NCBI RefSeq assembly: GCF_004364575.1
Contig: NZ_SOAG01000004.1
Coordinates: forward strand, 62,001-126,000
DNA from: Myroides indicus
GTDB taxonomy: Bacteria > Bacteroidota > Bacteroidia > Flavobacteriales > Flavobacteriaceae
Direction: 5' to 3'
DNA length: 64,000 bases
The position numbers and the translations under genes were made by a program. Shown here one piece after another: positions 37,571-46,826 of this stretch. The notes under the pieces were generated by a model. The model was given only the letters and a program-made list of their open reading frames with translations. It made no database searches and was not told the DNA's origin. How positions within the stretch are numbered: position 1 is the stretch's first letter; each line of letters begins with the position of its first letter.

Positions 37571-37742
37571 GATGATATTTTTTTGGCAAAAATGCATATC
37601 CTATCTTTTTAAAACTTTATATTTCGACCAATCTGATAAATAATCCGACCAACCCATTGATCGGAAAAAAACAGAGCTTCGTCGAATAACCATTATTTAT
37701 CTGAACTAAAAATCTATTTTTACATTCCAAACAAATGAAACA

Positions 37743-38786
37743 ATGAAGAAAAAATATGTAGTTCTGTTACATCTTTTGTTTTGGTTTTATTTTGTCATCA
37801 ATTATTTTTTGAGAGTTGATTTCGAAACCGGAACATTAATATTTCCTGACTTTTCTGTTGACATTCATCAACCGGAAATTGGGTTAACATATACTTTCTT
37901 TTTTATATATATTCTTGTTTTTTATTTAAATTATTGGATAATTATGCCAAAATTTTTTGACATAAAAAATATACAGAAAGTACTCCTTGCTTTATTCGGA
38001 TTATTTATTCTATTTACGGGTTTAAGATTTTTGATTGAAGAAATTCTGATTTTAAAATTATTGGGATATCACAATTATGCCCAAGGAGTTTCCGGCAATT
38101 TTTATATTTGGGACAATATGTATTACGGCAGTTTGCCTATTATAGCTTCTTCTGTTTTATGGTTTGTTGTCAATACCTTGCATTTACAAAAAAAACAAAT
38201 CGAATTGATTGAAAGTAAGCGCGAGGCAGAAATTAATTTTCTAAAATCGCAAATCAACCCTCATTTTATTTTTAATACGCTAAACAATATTTACTATCTC
38301 GTTTTTGAAAAATCAAATAAATCTCTAAAAGCAATAGAACAATTAAGTGGCTTGATGCGTTATATGACATATGAAAGCCTGAATGACACGCTTCCCATTC
38401 AGCAAGAAATAAAGTATATCGAAGATTTTATTCAATTAGAAACCATGCGCATCTCCGGCAGATCAAATATTCTCTTTAACACAGAAATTGAAAATATAGA
38501 ATTTCGAATTCCCCCACTGTTACTCATTCCGTTTATTGAAAATGGTTTTAAACACGGCATTGTCAATGATGAAGCTAATCCATTTGTAATTAAAATCAGT
38601 CAAAAAAATAAAGTATTAACTTTAGAAACTTCTAACCTGATAAATAAATACGCAAAAGATTCTCACACAGGTATTGGTATAGACAATATAAAAAAGCGAT
38701 TACAGCTCCACTTTCCCAACAATCACACTTTAAAAATTACAATAACGGAAAACATATATCACGCAAAATTAGTCATAACACTATGA
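37743..38786 (+). CDS. LytS-type sensor histidine kinase
   Basis: 347 residues. Four transmembrane helices in the first ~150 residues form the sensor part. A coiled stretch and the His_kinase motif follow (NFLKSQINPHFIFNTLNNIY, phospho-His in the PHF triplet). The ATPase has LLIPFIENGFKHGI as N box and TGIGIDNIKKRLQLHF as G box. Its last codons overlap the regulator gene by 4 bases (ATGA). It is divergent from the outer membrane barrel gene 172 bp away, an arrangement that suggests the pair senses or controls that receptor. Confidence 0.91.
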   Translation: MKKKYVVLLHLLFWFYFVINYFLRVDFETGTLIFPDFSVDIHQPEIGLTYTFFFIYILVFYLNYWIIMPKFFDIKNIQKVLLALFGLFILFTGLRFLIEEILILKLLGYHNYAQGVSGNFYIWDNMYYGSLPIIASSVLWFVVNTLHLQKKQIELIESKREAEINFLKSQINPHFIFNTLNNIYYLVFEKSNKSLKAIEQLSGLMRYMTYESLNDTLPIQQEIKYIEDFIQLETMRISGRSNILFNTEIENIEFRIPPLLLIPFIENGFKHGIVNDEANPFVIKISQKNKVLTLETSNLINKYAKDSHTGIGIDNIKKRLQLHFPNNHTLKITITENIYHAKLVITL

Positions 38787-39499
38787 AAAAAATATCTTGT
38801 ATCATTTTAGACGACGAGCCTATGGCAGTTTCCCTGCTATCAAAATACATAGAAAAGGTTTCCATTTTTAATTTGGTAAAAGCAACTACCAGCCCGTTTG
38901 AAATAGCAGAGTTAGTGACACATACAAATATTGACGTTCTGTTTATAGACATTCAGATGCCCGAATTAACAGGCATCCAATTAATGAAAATGATTGGTCA
39001 TAAGTCTAAATTTGTCATCACATCCGCATACAGTGAATACGCTCTGGAAGGATATGAACACAATGTGGTTGATTATTTATTAAAACCTATTTCATTTGAC
39101 AGATTTTATAAAGCAGTTTTAAAAATAAACGATTTGTTTAAAGATGACTTCTTAAAAATTGCAATCAAAGCCGAAGAAAAAAGAGATAATTTTTTATTTG
39201 TAAAAACAGATGGTAAACTGGTAAAAATCAATTTAGAAGATCTTCTTTTCATAGAGGGATTAAAAGATTATTTATATCTGCACTTAAAAAGCGAAAAATT
39301 AATTACTCTTGATACTTTAAAAAACTTTGAAACAAAGTTATCTCAAAAAAAATTTATGCGGATTCACAAATCGTACATTGTAAACTTAAATGCAGTAGAA
39401 ACAGTAGAACGAAATCGGGTTTTTATACAAAATAAAATTATTCCGGTAGGAGAAAGCTATAAGGTCCTATTTCAAAAATGGATTGAGGATTGTGTTTGA
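38783..39499 (+). CDS. LytTR-family response regulator
   Basis: 238 residues. The N-terminal receiver has the acidic pair LDDEP near residue 11, the phospho-Asp in VLFIDIQMPELTG and the Lys in LLKPISFDRF. The C-terminal LytTR DNA-binding domain (about 135-235) shows VKINLEDLLFIEGLKDYLYL, then the FMRIHKSYIVNLNAVE block. It is the partner of the LytS kinase just upstream and translationally coupled to it. Target genes probably include the divergent barrel gene, but no site was identified. Confidence 0.92.
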   Translation: MKKISCIILDDEPMAVSLLSKYIEKVSIFNLVKATTSPFEIAELVTHTNIDVLFIDIQMPELTGIQLMKMIGHKSKFVITSAYSEYALEGYEHNVVDYLLKPISFDRFYKAVLKINDLFKDDFLKIAIKAEEKRDNFLFVKTDGKLVKINLEDLLFIEGLKDYLYLHLKSEKLITLDTLKNFETKLSQKKFMRIHKSYIVNLNAVETVERNRVFIQNKIIPVGESYKVLFQKWIEDCV

Positions 39500-39523
39500 A
39501 GTAACCAAACATAATAATGAAAG

Positions 39524-39616
39524 GGTTTCAATTTATAATTTTGAAACGTTTCTACAAAGTTTTGAAAACAACTGATATTTACAAAAAAGAGTTTGAGTCA
39601 AAATTAATACAAAACC
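39524..39616 (-). pseudogene. Decayed copy of part of the outer membrane barrel gene
   Basis: About 93 bases match 35439-35530, inside the 3' part of the barrel gene, in the same orientation on the minus strand. The first 30 bases are identical, and the rest differs at roughly ten places including an inserted A. No longer open frame exists, so this is a relic of a second copy of that gene. Confidence 0.7.
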
Positions 39617-39631
39617 TTTATTTTCTAAAGA

Positions 39632-40396
39632 CTAGCTAGCCTCAAAAGTCAAAGTATGCGTTTCGTTTGTCGGAGCTTTTAGATATTCATAATTACTGCT
39701 AATGGAAATATTAACAAAACCAGCAGATTTTAAAGCTAATTCAAATTCTTTTACTCCCCAATAACGCAAATAGAATAAATCTATCTCGTTTTTTACGAGT
39801 CCTTTATTAGCATCCCAATGCTCATACCTTAATTGAGAAAGTACTGTTTGTTCAATATAGTTTATTTCTTCCCTGTCCTCCGTCAAAGTAAGTATTCCAT
39901 CGGGAATTCTCCATTGTCTCGCTTGCATTGGAGGTTCTGATAGTGAGGCTATCGTGGATAAATCTAATATTAATCTACCTTTTTCTTTTAATGCTAATTT
40001 AAAACGTTTTAGAACATCAATAGCTTCATTAACATCTGTTATCAATTGAAAAGAACCTGCTGGTATAATAATAGCTCCAAAAGATTTTGAATAAGTAAAA
40101 GTATTAAACATTTCTTTTCTAAATTTCCCTTTTAATCCTCTCTTTTCACACTCTATATCACAATACCTCAGCATTTCAATAGAAGCATCAAACCCTTCCA
40201 CATCCAGCCCCCTTTCTAATAACGGAATCAATATTCTGCCATTTCCACAAGCTGGTTCTAAGATTGTTCCTTTACAACCTTTTAATCTTTCCAAATAATA
40301 TTCAACATCTCCAAATGATTTTCCGATAGGCTTATCAATATGATATACCCAAGAAGCCAGTGATCCGTATCTGTTTATTAAATATTTTTTTTTCAT
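39632..40396 (-). CDS. Class I SAM-dependent methyltransferase
   Basis: 254 residues with motif I TILEPACGNGRILIPLLERG near residue 43, the acidic residue in VEGFDASIEML and post-motif FGAIIIPAGSFQLITDVNE. The start MKKKYLINRYGSLASWVYHI fits a family of stand-alone methyltransferases of unknown substrate. It lies next to the barrel-gene relic, so this spot may have been an insertion point. No operon partner is evident; the next gene upstream is 141 bp away. Confidence 0.8.
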   Translation of the reverse strand: MKKKYLINRYGSLASWVYHIDKPIGKSFGDVEYYLERLKGCKGTILEPACGNGRILIPLLERGLDVEGFDASIEMLRYCDIECEKRGLKGKFRKEMFNTFTYSKSFGAIIIPAGSFQLITDVNEAIDVLKRFKLALKEKGRLILDLSTIASLSEPPMQARQWRIPDGILTLTEDREEINYIEQTVLSQLRYEHWDANKGLVKNEIDLFYLRYWGVKEFELALKSAGFVNISISSNYEYLKAPTNETHTLTFEAS

Positions 40397-40537
40397 ATTC
40401 TCCAGCTAGATTAAACGCACAATAATCAATAGAAAGAAATCTATGTTTTATTTGTAATAAAATATTCTTTTAAAAAAAGCTATGAAGTTTTATTTCAAAA
40501 GGGATGAATTATCTGTTTAAACAAAGCATCGCTTTGA

Positions 40538-40858
40538 TTAATATATATCTTTTTCATTTGGCAGTAAAAAACCTAACTTCATTCCGCGAAGCATTTTTTT
40601 GACAAAATTCCAAAAAAAAGCATGTTGACCAAATAGAGTTCCGATACAAACCAACAATACTTTATAAACAGGTAGAATCAAAATAATATATAAAATCCAA
40701 TACAAAACAGGATGCATTACTCCTCTTTCTATACCTAAAAAAGACAAAATTGGCTTTGAAACCAAAGAAGAGGTTGTTCCCGTAATAGCGAATACAAGTA
40801 TTATAATCGCTAACTGAAAATTAGATGTAAGACCCCAACGTTGTTTTAACTTTTCCAT
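40538..40858 (-). CDS. Small conserved membrane protein (DUF6787-like)
   Basis: 106 residues starting MEKLKQRWGLTSNFQLAIII. Two to three transmembrane helices (about 15-38, 49-74) and a basic C-terminal part are visible. The start pattern (K.RWG.TSN.Q) is that of a small flavobacterial family I recall as DUF6787; the number is from memory. Its function is unknown. A -7 element (TATTTTTG on the minus strand, 40882-40889) lies 24 bases ahead of the start. Confidence 0.7.
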   Translation of the reverse strand: MEKLKQRWGLTSNFQLAIIILVFAITGTTSSLVSKPILSFLGIERGVMHPVLYWILYIILILPVYKVLLVCIGTLFGQHAFFWNFVKKMLRGMKLGFLLPNEKDIY

Positions 40859-40952
40859 TTATTTAATTTAATTCTAAACAACAAAAATAGTTCTTTTTAG
40901 AGTAGTAAAAAATTAAAACGTCATAAACTTTATTCACCACATAATCATCAGT

Positions 40953-41978
40953 TTATAGCTCCAGTTTACTTAGTGTTTCCATTACGTATTCATGCATTAC
41001 CTCCCGATAATCTAAATGAGTAACAATTCTCAACCAACCTTTGCCCATCTCACTGATTAAAATATTTTTTTGGCGTAACTTACTAATCAACAAAATATCT
41101 TGTCCTGACTCTTGACAATTAAAAATAATGATATTAGTTTGAACAGGTAAAATCTCTTTTATCCACGATTTTTTCTTCAACATCATTTCTATTTGTTTTG
41201 CCCTGTAATGATCTCTTTGCAACCTGCTCACATTATTTTTTAACGCATATAAAGCTGCTGCTGACAAATATCCTGTCTGCCGCATTCCTCCGCCCATTAG
41301 CTTTCTGTAGCGGAGTGCTTTCTGAATATTAGCTTTAGAACCTAATAAAACCGAACCAACCGGAGCCCCTAACCCTTTGGAAAAACAAACTGAAATAGTA
41401 TCAAATATTTTCCCAAACTGAGCCGGATGCTGTGATTTTGCCACTAATGCATTCCACAGTCGGGCACCGTCTAAATGCAAATTGATATTCTTTTCTGTGC
41501 AAACTTCTCTTATTTTCTCCAGTTCTTTCAGCTCATAACAAGCTCCTCCTCCCATGTTGGTAGTATTCTCTATACATACCAAGGAGGTTTGGGGGGTATG
41601 AATATTACTTGCGTCTGTACAATATTCTTCAATCTGTTCAGCAGTGATTCTACCTCTGTTTCCCTCAATCAAAGCACAACTCACTCCGCTGTGAAAAGCT
41701 GCACCTCCTGCTTCAAAAAGATAAACATGTGAAGTTCGTTCACAAATAAGCTGGTCTCCAGGCTGCGTATGAAGTTTTATTGCTACCTGATTTGCCATAG
41801 TTCCCGATGGAAAAAATAAAGCTGCTTCCATTCCAAAAAGCTCCGCTACTGCAATTTCCAACTCATTTGTGCTTCCGTCCTGTTTATAAACGTCGTCCCC
41901 TACTCTGGCTTTAACCATATAACTCAACATTTCAGGAGTAGGTTTTGTAACTGTATCGCTAATTAAATTAATTTCCAT
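40953..41978 (-). CDS. ltaE: Low-specificity L-threonine aldolase
   Basis: A 341-residue PLP enzyme that splits threonine or allo-threonine to glycine and acetaldehyde. Visible are NLISDTVTKPTPEML at the start, LHLDGARLWNALVA with the Asp that holds the PLP ring nitrogen, and the PLP-binding Lys in VCFSKGLGAPVGS. Length matches E. coli LtaE (333). It diverges from prfB, with the two start codons about 48 bases apart. Confidence 0.92.
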   Translation of the reverse strand: MEINLISDTVTKPTPEMLSYMVKARVGDDVYKQDGSTNELEIAVAELFGMEAALFFPSGTMANQVAIKLHTQPGDQLICERTSHVYLFEAGGAAFHSGVSCALIEGNRGRITAEQIEEYCTDASNIHTPQTSLVCIENTTNMGGGACYELKELEKIREVCTEKNINLHLDGARLWNALVAKSQHPAQFGKIFDTISVCFSKGLGAPVGSVLLGSKANIQKALRYRKLMGGGMRQTGYLSAAALYALKNNVSRLQRDHYRAKQIEMMLKKKSWIKEILPVQTNIIIFNCQESGQDILLISKLRQKNILISEMGKGWLRIVTHLDYREVMHEYVMETLSKLEL

Positions 41979-41996
41979 AAATTGAAAAGGAATAAG

Positions 41997-42004
41997 TATT
42001 TTTG
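41997..42004 (+). promoter_or_regulatory. -7 element of prfB
   Basis: TATTTTTG, a full TAnnTTTG match, 22 bases before the prfB start codon. No TTG is found at proper -33 spacing. Confidence 0.45.
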
Positions 42005-42025
42005 TGGGATAAAAATATTAAAAAT

Positions 42026-43127
42026 ATGGTAACTACAGAACAACAAAAGGACATTATTGATCGCCTTGGTGCGTTAAGGAGGTATCTTTGACATCGATAA
42101 AAAATTAATAGAAATTGCCAACGAAGAAGAAAAGACCTTTGCACCAGACTTTTGGAACAACTCCAAAGAAGCAGAAATAATTGTAAAAAACCTGAAATCC
42201 AAAAAAAAATGGGTAGAAGGATATAATGAAGCTGTAAATAATAGCGACGAACTTCAAATATTAGTTGAATTTTTTGCAGAAGGAGAAGCTACAGAAAAGG
42301 AAGTTGTAGAGCAATATCATAGGACACTTCAAATTATTGAAGATCTGGAATTTAAAAATATGCTTTCTGATGAAGGAGACAACATGAGCGCTATTTTGCA
42401 GATTACTGCTGGTGCAGGCGGTACAGAAAGCTGTGACTGGGCATCTATGCTGATGCGGATGTATATAATGTGGGGAGAAAACAATGGGTTTAAAGTGAAA
42501 GAATTAAACTATCAGGAAGGGGAAGTTGCCGGCGTAAAAACCGTTACACTTGAATTTGACGGGGAGTTTTCTTTCGGATACTTAAAAGGAGAGAACGGCG
42601 TCCATCGTTTGGTTCGCATCTCGCCCTTTGACAGCAATGCTAAAAGACATACTTCTTTTGTATCTGTATATGTATATCCATTAGCAGACGACACTATTGA
42701 AATAGATATCAATCCATCTGATATTTCATGGGAAACTATGCGTTCAAGCGGAGCAGGAGGACAAAATGTAAATAAAGTAGAAACTGCTGTTCGGTTGCGT
42801 CACCATCCTACAGGCATTATTATTGAGAATTCTGAAACCCGTTCTCAGCTAGACAATAAACTCAAAGCTATGCAGCTTTTAAAATCTCAGTTATATGAAA
42901 TTGAGCTTAAAAAAAGACAGGCTATGCGTGATGAAATCGAGGCAAATAAGAAAAAAATAGAATGGGGTTCACAAATCAGAAATTACGTTATGCATCCTTA
43001 TAAACTGGTAAAGGACGTAAGAACCCAATACGAAACTACAGATGTTGACTCTGTCATGGATGGAGAAATAGATGAGTTTTTAAAAGCTTATCTCATGATG
43101 ATGGGACAACAGGAAGAAGAAAATTGA
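42026..43127 (+). CDS. prfB: Peptide chain release factor 2, with programmed +1 frameshift
   Basis: RF2 releases peptides at UGA and UAA. The frame opens at the ATG at 42026 and meets TGA at 42089-42091 after 21 codons; reading resumes +1 at 42090 and runs to 43127, giving 366 residues (E. coli RF2: 365). The shift site CTT TGA C is preceded by AGGAGG (42077-42082) at the spacing known from E. coli. The rest shows the RF2 anticodon-like motif SPF ([16 protein letters not shown]) and GGQ ([16 protein letters not shown]). A start at 42360 would lose the N-terminal third. Confidence 0.96.
42077..42092 (+). promoter_or_regulatory. prfB recoding site
   Basis: AGGAGG, TAT, CTT TGA C: an internal Shine-Dalgarno sequence 3 nt from the slippery CTT and the in-frame UGA. 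Slow reading of UGA when RF2 is scarce favours the +1 shift, so RF2 controls its own level. Confidence 0.93.
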
Positions 43128-43146
43128 TTTTTTCATTTATATCACA

Positions 43147-43183
43147 AAAAAAAGCCTGATGAGAATCCATCAGGCTTTTTTAC
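43147..43183. terminator. Terminator between prfB and the phosphate transporter gene
   Basis: An 11-bp stem (43151-43161 with 43168-43178, core AGCCTGATG) with T and A runs on either side, usable by both convergent units. Confidence 0.85.
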
Positions 43184-43200
43184 ATATCTAGGTTTAAAAA

Positions 43201-44298
43201 CTAAAAAAGCAATGTTATAATATAATAAACTGCCATAGCAATAGCGGCAGAAACAGGAATGGTCAATATCCAAGCCCATAAAAGATTGATTGTAACTCCC
43301 CATCTAACGGCAGAAACTCGTTTCGTAATCCCCACCCCGATTATAGATCCAGTAATAGTATGCGTAGTAGAAACCGGAATTCCCAAATGTTCTGTAACGT
43401 ATAAAGATACCGCTCCTGCAGTTTCTGCTGCAACACCTTCTAATGGAGTTACTTTGGTAATCTTAGAACCCATAGTTTTAACTATCTTCCATCCTCCGCT
43501 CATCGTACCTAATCCGATAAAGATAAACGATGCAAGCGGTACCCACCACCAGTGTTCTACAAACACCTTAAAAGTATCTACGTTCTCAACTAAATAAGCC
43601 GGATCCTGATCAACATTAATGTGATAAAAAATAACCGCTGCTCCAATAATTCCCATTACTTTTTGTGCATCATTTCCTCCATGTCCCAGCGAGAAAAGAG
43701 CCGAGGATACCAATTGCAGGCGCTTAAACCAAATTTCACACTTGTGAGGATTTTGTTTTCTGCAAATCCACATAATGGCAACCGTAATAAAATAGGCTAA
43801 TACCATTCCTAAAATAGGTGCTCCAAAAATAAATAGAAAAATAGGGATTACTTTTTCATATACAATCACATTAGCTCCATTAGATACAAATCCTCCTGCA
43901 TTTGCTATAGCAGCTCCGATAAACCCTCCGATTAAAGTATGTGAAGAAGAAGAAGGAATTCCCAACTTCCAAGTCAGTAAATTCCAGATAATAGCCGCTA
44001 CAAGTCCTGCAAAAATAACTTCCAGCGTAATAACGCTTCCATCAACTGATTTGGCTATGGTATTACCGATCTTAAACTCTCCAATAATATAAAGTGAAAT
44101 AAAATAGGCTGCAAAATTAAATACTGCAGCCCACAATACAGCCTGAAAAGGCGTTAAAACTCTTGTTGTAACAATCGTGGCTATTGAATTAGCAGCATCG
44201 TGAAATCCATTAATATAATCAAACCCCAAAGCCAGAATGATGATAACAATCAACATAATCCCTTGAGGATTGCTTAACATTTCTGATAAAAACTCCAT
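43201..44298 (-). CDS. PiT-family inorganic phosphate transporter
   Basis: 365 residues with about ten transmembrane helices. Both PHO4 signature repeats are visible: GFDYINGFHDAANSIATIV near the N-terminus and GVAAETAGAVSLYVTEHLGI with VSTTHTITGSIIGVG near the C-terminus, plus GIPSSSSHTLIGGFIGA in the middle. It moves phosphate as metal-phosphate with protons or Na+. It lies 5 bp behind a DUF47 gene, the usual partner of PiT carriers. It is shorter than E. coli PitA (499) because the central loop is small. Confidence 0.92.
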   Translation of the reverse strand: MEFLSEMLSNPQGIMLIVIIILALGFDYINGFHDAANSIATIVTTRVLTPFQAVLWAAVFNFAAYFISLYIIGEFKIGNTIAKSVDGSVITLEVIFAGLVAAIIWNLLTWKLGIPSSSSHTLIGGFIGAAIANAGGFVSNGANVIVYEKVIPIFLFIFGAPILGMVLAYFITVAIMWICRKQNPHKCEIWFKRLQLVSSALFSLGHGGNDAQKVMGIIGAAVIFYHINVDQDPAYLVENVDTFKVFVEHWWWVPLASFIFIGLGTMSGGWKIVKTMGSKITKVTPLEGVAAETAGAVSLYVTEHLGIPVSTTHTITGSIIGVGITKRVSAVRWGVTINLLWAWILTIPVSAAIAMAVYYIITLLF

Positions 44299-44303
44299 AC
44301 TGA

Positions 44304-44948
44304 TTAAGAATATTTTACCGTAATCGTTTCCAATATATTAGCAACCTCTCTACAGCTATCGGTAGCTGTTTCCAAGGCAGTCATAATTTCTTTATACTTG
44401 ATGATTTCAATAGCATCATTTTCATTTTCAAAAATATCTGCAACCGCTTTATCAAATACTTTATCAGCTTTGCGCTCCAGCCTTGAAATATTTTTACACA
44501 CTTCTGCAAGTGCCGGTAAGTTTTTCATGCTATTCAATCCCAAAAGCCCGCGAGAAACCTCGTTACAAGCTTCTAAATTTGCTTCGGTCAGCTTTCGCAA
44601 AGGTTTAGTTACTTTATCTATCTGATACAATCTCATTCGAGAGGCAGCATCTGACAGGTTGTCTGCCACATCATCTACGGCAGATATCAAAGCGTGAATA
44701 TCCTCTCTGTCAAACGGAGTAATAAAGTTTCTCCCTAGTTCAACCCGGGTTTTCTGAGCAATAGCCTCAATATCTTGTTTTAGAACTTCAACTTCTTTCA
44801 ACATTTTTTCTCTTTCTTTTGCGGGAGCATTTACTGCTTCATTAAGAGTTTGTGAAAGAGTTCTAATTTTACTGGCAGCCTGCTCAAACAAAGGATAAAA
44901 CACTTTGTCTTTTGGCACTAAAAACTGAAAAATATTATTTAAAGACAT
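44304..44948 (-). CDS. DUF47 (PhoU-like) phosphate transport accessory protein
   Basis: 214 residues, nearly all helical, with a PhoU-like repeat pattern (LISAVDDVADNLSDAASRM, then SRLERKADKVFDKAV and the acidic IFENENDAIEIIKYKEIM). DUF47 proteins are found next to PiT carriers and are thought to regulate them. Here the gene is first in a two-gene operon, with 5 bp before the carrier gene. Confidence 0.9.
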   Translation of the reverse strand: MSLNNIFQFLVPKDKVFYPLFEQAASKIRTLSQTLNEAVNAPAKEREKMLKEVEVLKQDIEAIAQKTRVELGRNFITPFDREDIHALISAVDDVADNLSDAASRMRLYQIDKVTKPLRKLTEANLEACNEVSRGLLGLNSMKNLPALAEVCKNISRLERKADKVFDKAVADIFENENDAIEIIKYKEIMTALETATDSCREVANILETITVKYS

Positions 44949-45122
44949 TATATATTAAATATAAATAAAACACAGCAAAAGTAAAAGATTTAATGTTTTC
45001 CAATGTTTCCTAATTGTTAAGTTTTCTCCCCAACAAAAAACGTGCCCCAAGTTTTCAAAACGTTTTTTATTTTGTAATTTAGCCAATGTCAAAAATGACG
45101 CTTAGAAATAACCGATCAAACT

Positions 45123-46766
45123 ATGGACTTAAACTTCAATAAAAACGAAGATCACAACAAACTTTTACTTTCGGATTTAAAAAGAAAATTATCGAAGGTA
45201 AAATTAGGCGGAGGTGAAAAACGCATCGCTAAACTTCACGAACAAGGAAAATTAACAGCCCGAGAAAGAATTGATTACTTACTTGATGAAAAAGCACCAA
45301 GCATAGAAATAGGAGCTTTTGCGGGTGAAGATATGTATGCCGAGCACGGCGGGTGCCCTTCGGGCGGAGTGGTTGTAAAAATAGGGTACATCAAAGGAAA
45401 ACAGTGTATTGTTGTTGCCAATGACGCTACCGTAAAAGCAGGTGCATGGTTTCCGATTACAGGAAAAAAGAATTTAAGAGCACAGGAAATTGCTATTGAA
45501 AACAGGTTACCTATTATTTATTTGGTAGATAGTGCAGGTGTTTATCTGCCAATGCAAGATGAAATTTTCCCAGATAAAGAACACTTTGGACGTATTTTTC
45601 GCAATAATGCCGTAATGAGCAGTATGGGAATTACTCAAATTGCAGCTGTAATGGGAAGCTGTGTTGCCGGAGGGGCATATTTGCCTATTATGAGCGATGA
45701 AGCACTCATTGTAGACAAAACCGGAAGTATATTTTTAGCAGGAAGTTATTTGGTAAAAGCCGCTATTGGCGAAAGCATCGATAACGAAGCATTGGGAGGA
45801 GCTACTACTCATTGTGAAATTTCGGGGGTAACCGATTATAAAGCCAAAGACGATAAAGATGCTTTAAACACAATTAAAAACATTATTGATAAAATTGGCG
45901 ATTTTGAAAAAGCCGGATACAATAGAATTAAACCCCAAAAACCAGCTTTAGATCCAACTGACATCTACGGCATACTTCCTAAAGCCCGTTCCGAACAATA
46001 CGACATGAGGGAAATCATCAAGCGGTTGGTAGATAACTCCGAATTTGAAGAATATAAAGAAGGATACGGACAAACAATCATAACAGGATACGCGCGAATT
46101 GATGGCTGGGCGGTTGGCATTGTTGCCAATCAACGCAAAGTAGTTAAAACTACCGGAGCCAAAACCAAACCAAGCGAAATGCAGTTTGGCGGCGTAATTT
46201 ATTCTGATTCTGCAGACAAAGCCACTCGCTTTATTGCTAATTGCAATCAGAAAAAAATTCCTTTGGTATTTCTTCAGGATGTCACCGGGTTTATGGTAGG
46301 CTCAAAATCAGAACACGGCGGAATTATTAAAGACGGAGCAAAAATGGTAAACGCTGTAAGCAACTCCGTTGTTCCTAAATTTACGGTTGTTGTAGGTAAC
46401 TCTTACGGAGCAGGAAATTATGCTATGTGTGGAAAAGCCTACGATCCAAGGTTAATTTTTGCCTGGCCGAGTGCAGAATTAGCTGTAATGGGCGGAGCAC
46501 AGGCTGCAAAAGTATTATTACAAATAGAAGCGTCTTCTTTAAAAGCTAAAGGAGAAGAATTGACTCCTGAAAAAGAAGAAGAACTCTTTACAAAAATAAA
46601 AGCGCGTTATGATAAGCAGGTTTCTCCTTATTACGCAGCTGCCAGACTATGGACAGATGCCATTATTGATCCTTTAGATACCCGAACGTGGATTTCTATG
46701 GGAATAGAGGCTGCAAACCACTCACCTATTGAAAAGCCCTTTAATCTTGGAGTAATTCAAGTATAA
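45123..46766 (+). CDS. Acyl-CoA carboxylase carboxyltransferase (beta) subunit
   Basis: A 547-residue biotin-dependent carboxyltransferase. The N-terminal crotonase-like half has ARERIDYLLDE and AGGAYLPIMSDEALIV; the C-terminal half has FLQDVTGFMVGSKSEHGG and NSYGAGNYAMCGKAYDP, patterns nearest to methylcrotonyl-CoA carboxylase beta, with propionyl-CoA and geranyl-CoA enzymes as alternatives. It transfers CO2 from carboxybiotin to an acyl-CoA in branched-chain amino acid breakdown. The biotin carboxylase subunit is not in this neighbourhood. A terminator follows. Confidence 0.88.
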   Translation: MDLNFNKNEDHNKLLLSDLKRKLSKVKLGGGEKRIAKLHEQGKLTARERIDYLLDEKAPSIEIGAFAGEDMYAEHGGCPSGGVVVKIGYIKGKQCIVVANDATVKAGAWFPITGKKNLRAQEIAIENRLPIIYLVDSAGVYLPMQDEIFPDKEHFGRIFRNNAVMSSMGITQIAAVMGSCVAGGAYLPIMSDEALIVDKTGSIFLAGSYLVKAAIGESIDNEALGGATTHCEISGVTDYKAKDDKDALNTIKNIIDKIGDFEKAGYNRIKPQKPALDPTDIYGILPKARSEQYDMREIIKRLVDNSEFEEYKEGYGQTIITGYARIDGWAVGIVANQRKVVKTTGAKTKPSEMQFGGVIYSDSADKATRFIANCNQKKIPLVFLQDVTGFMVGSKSEHGGIIKDGAKMVNAVSNSVVPKFTVVVGNSYGAGNYAMCGKAYDPRLIFAWPSAELAVMGGAQAAKVLLQIEASSLKAKGEELTPEKEEELFTKIKARYDKQVSPYYAAARLWTDAIIDPLDTRTWISMGIEAANHSPIEKPFNLGVIQV

Positions 46767-46777
46767 ATATAAGGATA

Positions 46778-46812
46778 AAGACTGTCTCCAAAACCAGACA
46801 GTCTTCTTTCCT
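46778..46812 (+). terminator. Terminator after the carboxyltransferase gene
   Basis: A 10-bp stem (46778-46787 with 46796-46805, AAGACTGTCT) with an 8-nt loop and a T-rich tail, 12 bases past the stop. Confidence 0.75.
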
Positions 46813-46826
46813 TTTAGAAACCGACC

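Noticed and set aside
42360-43127. RF2 starting at the ATG at 42360
   Set aside because: This would drop the N-terminal domain. The upstream frame with the CTT TGA C shift site restores full RF2 length.
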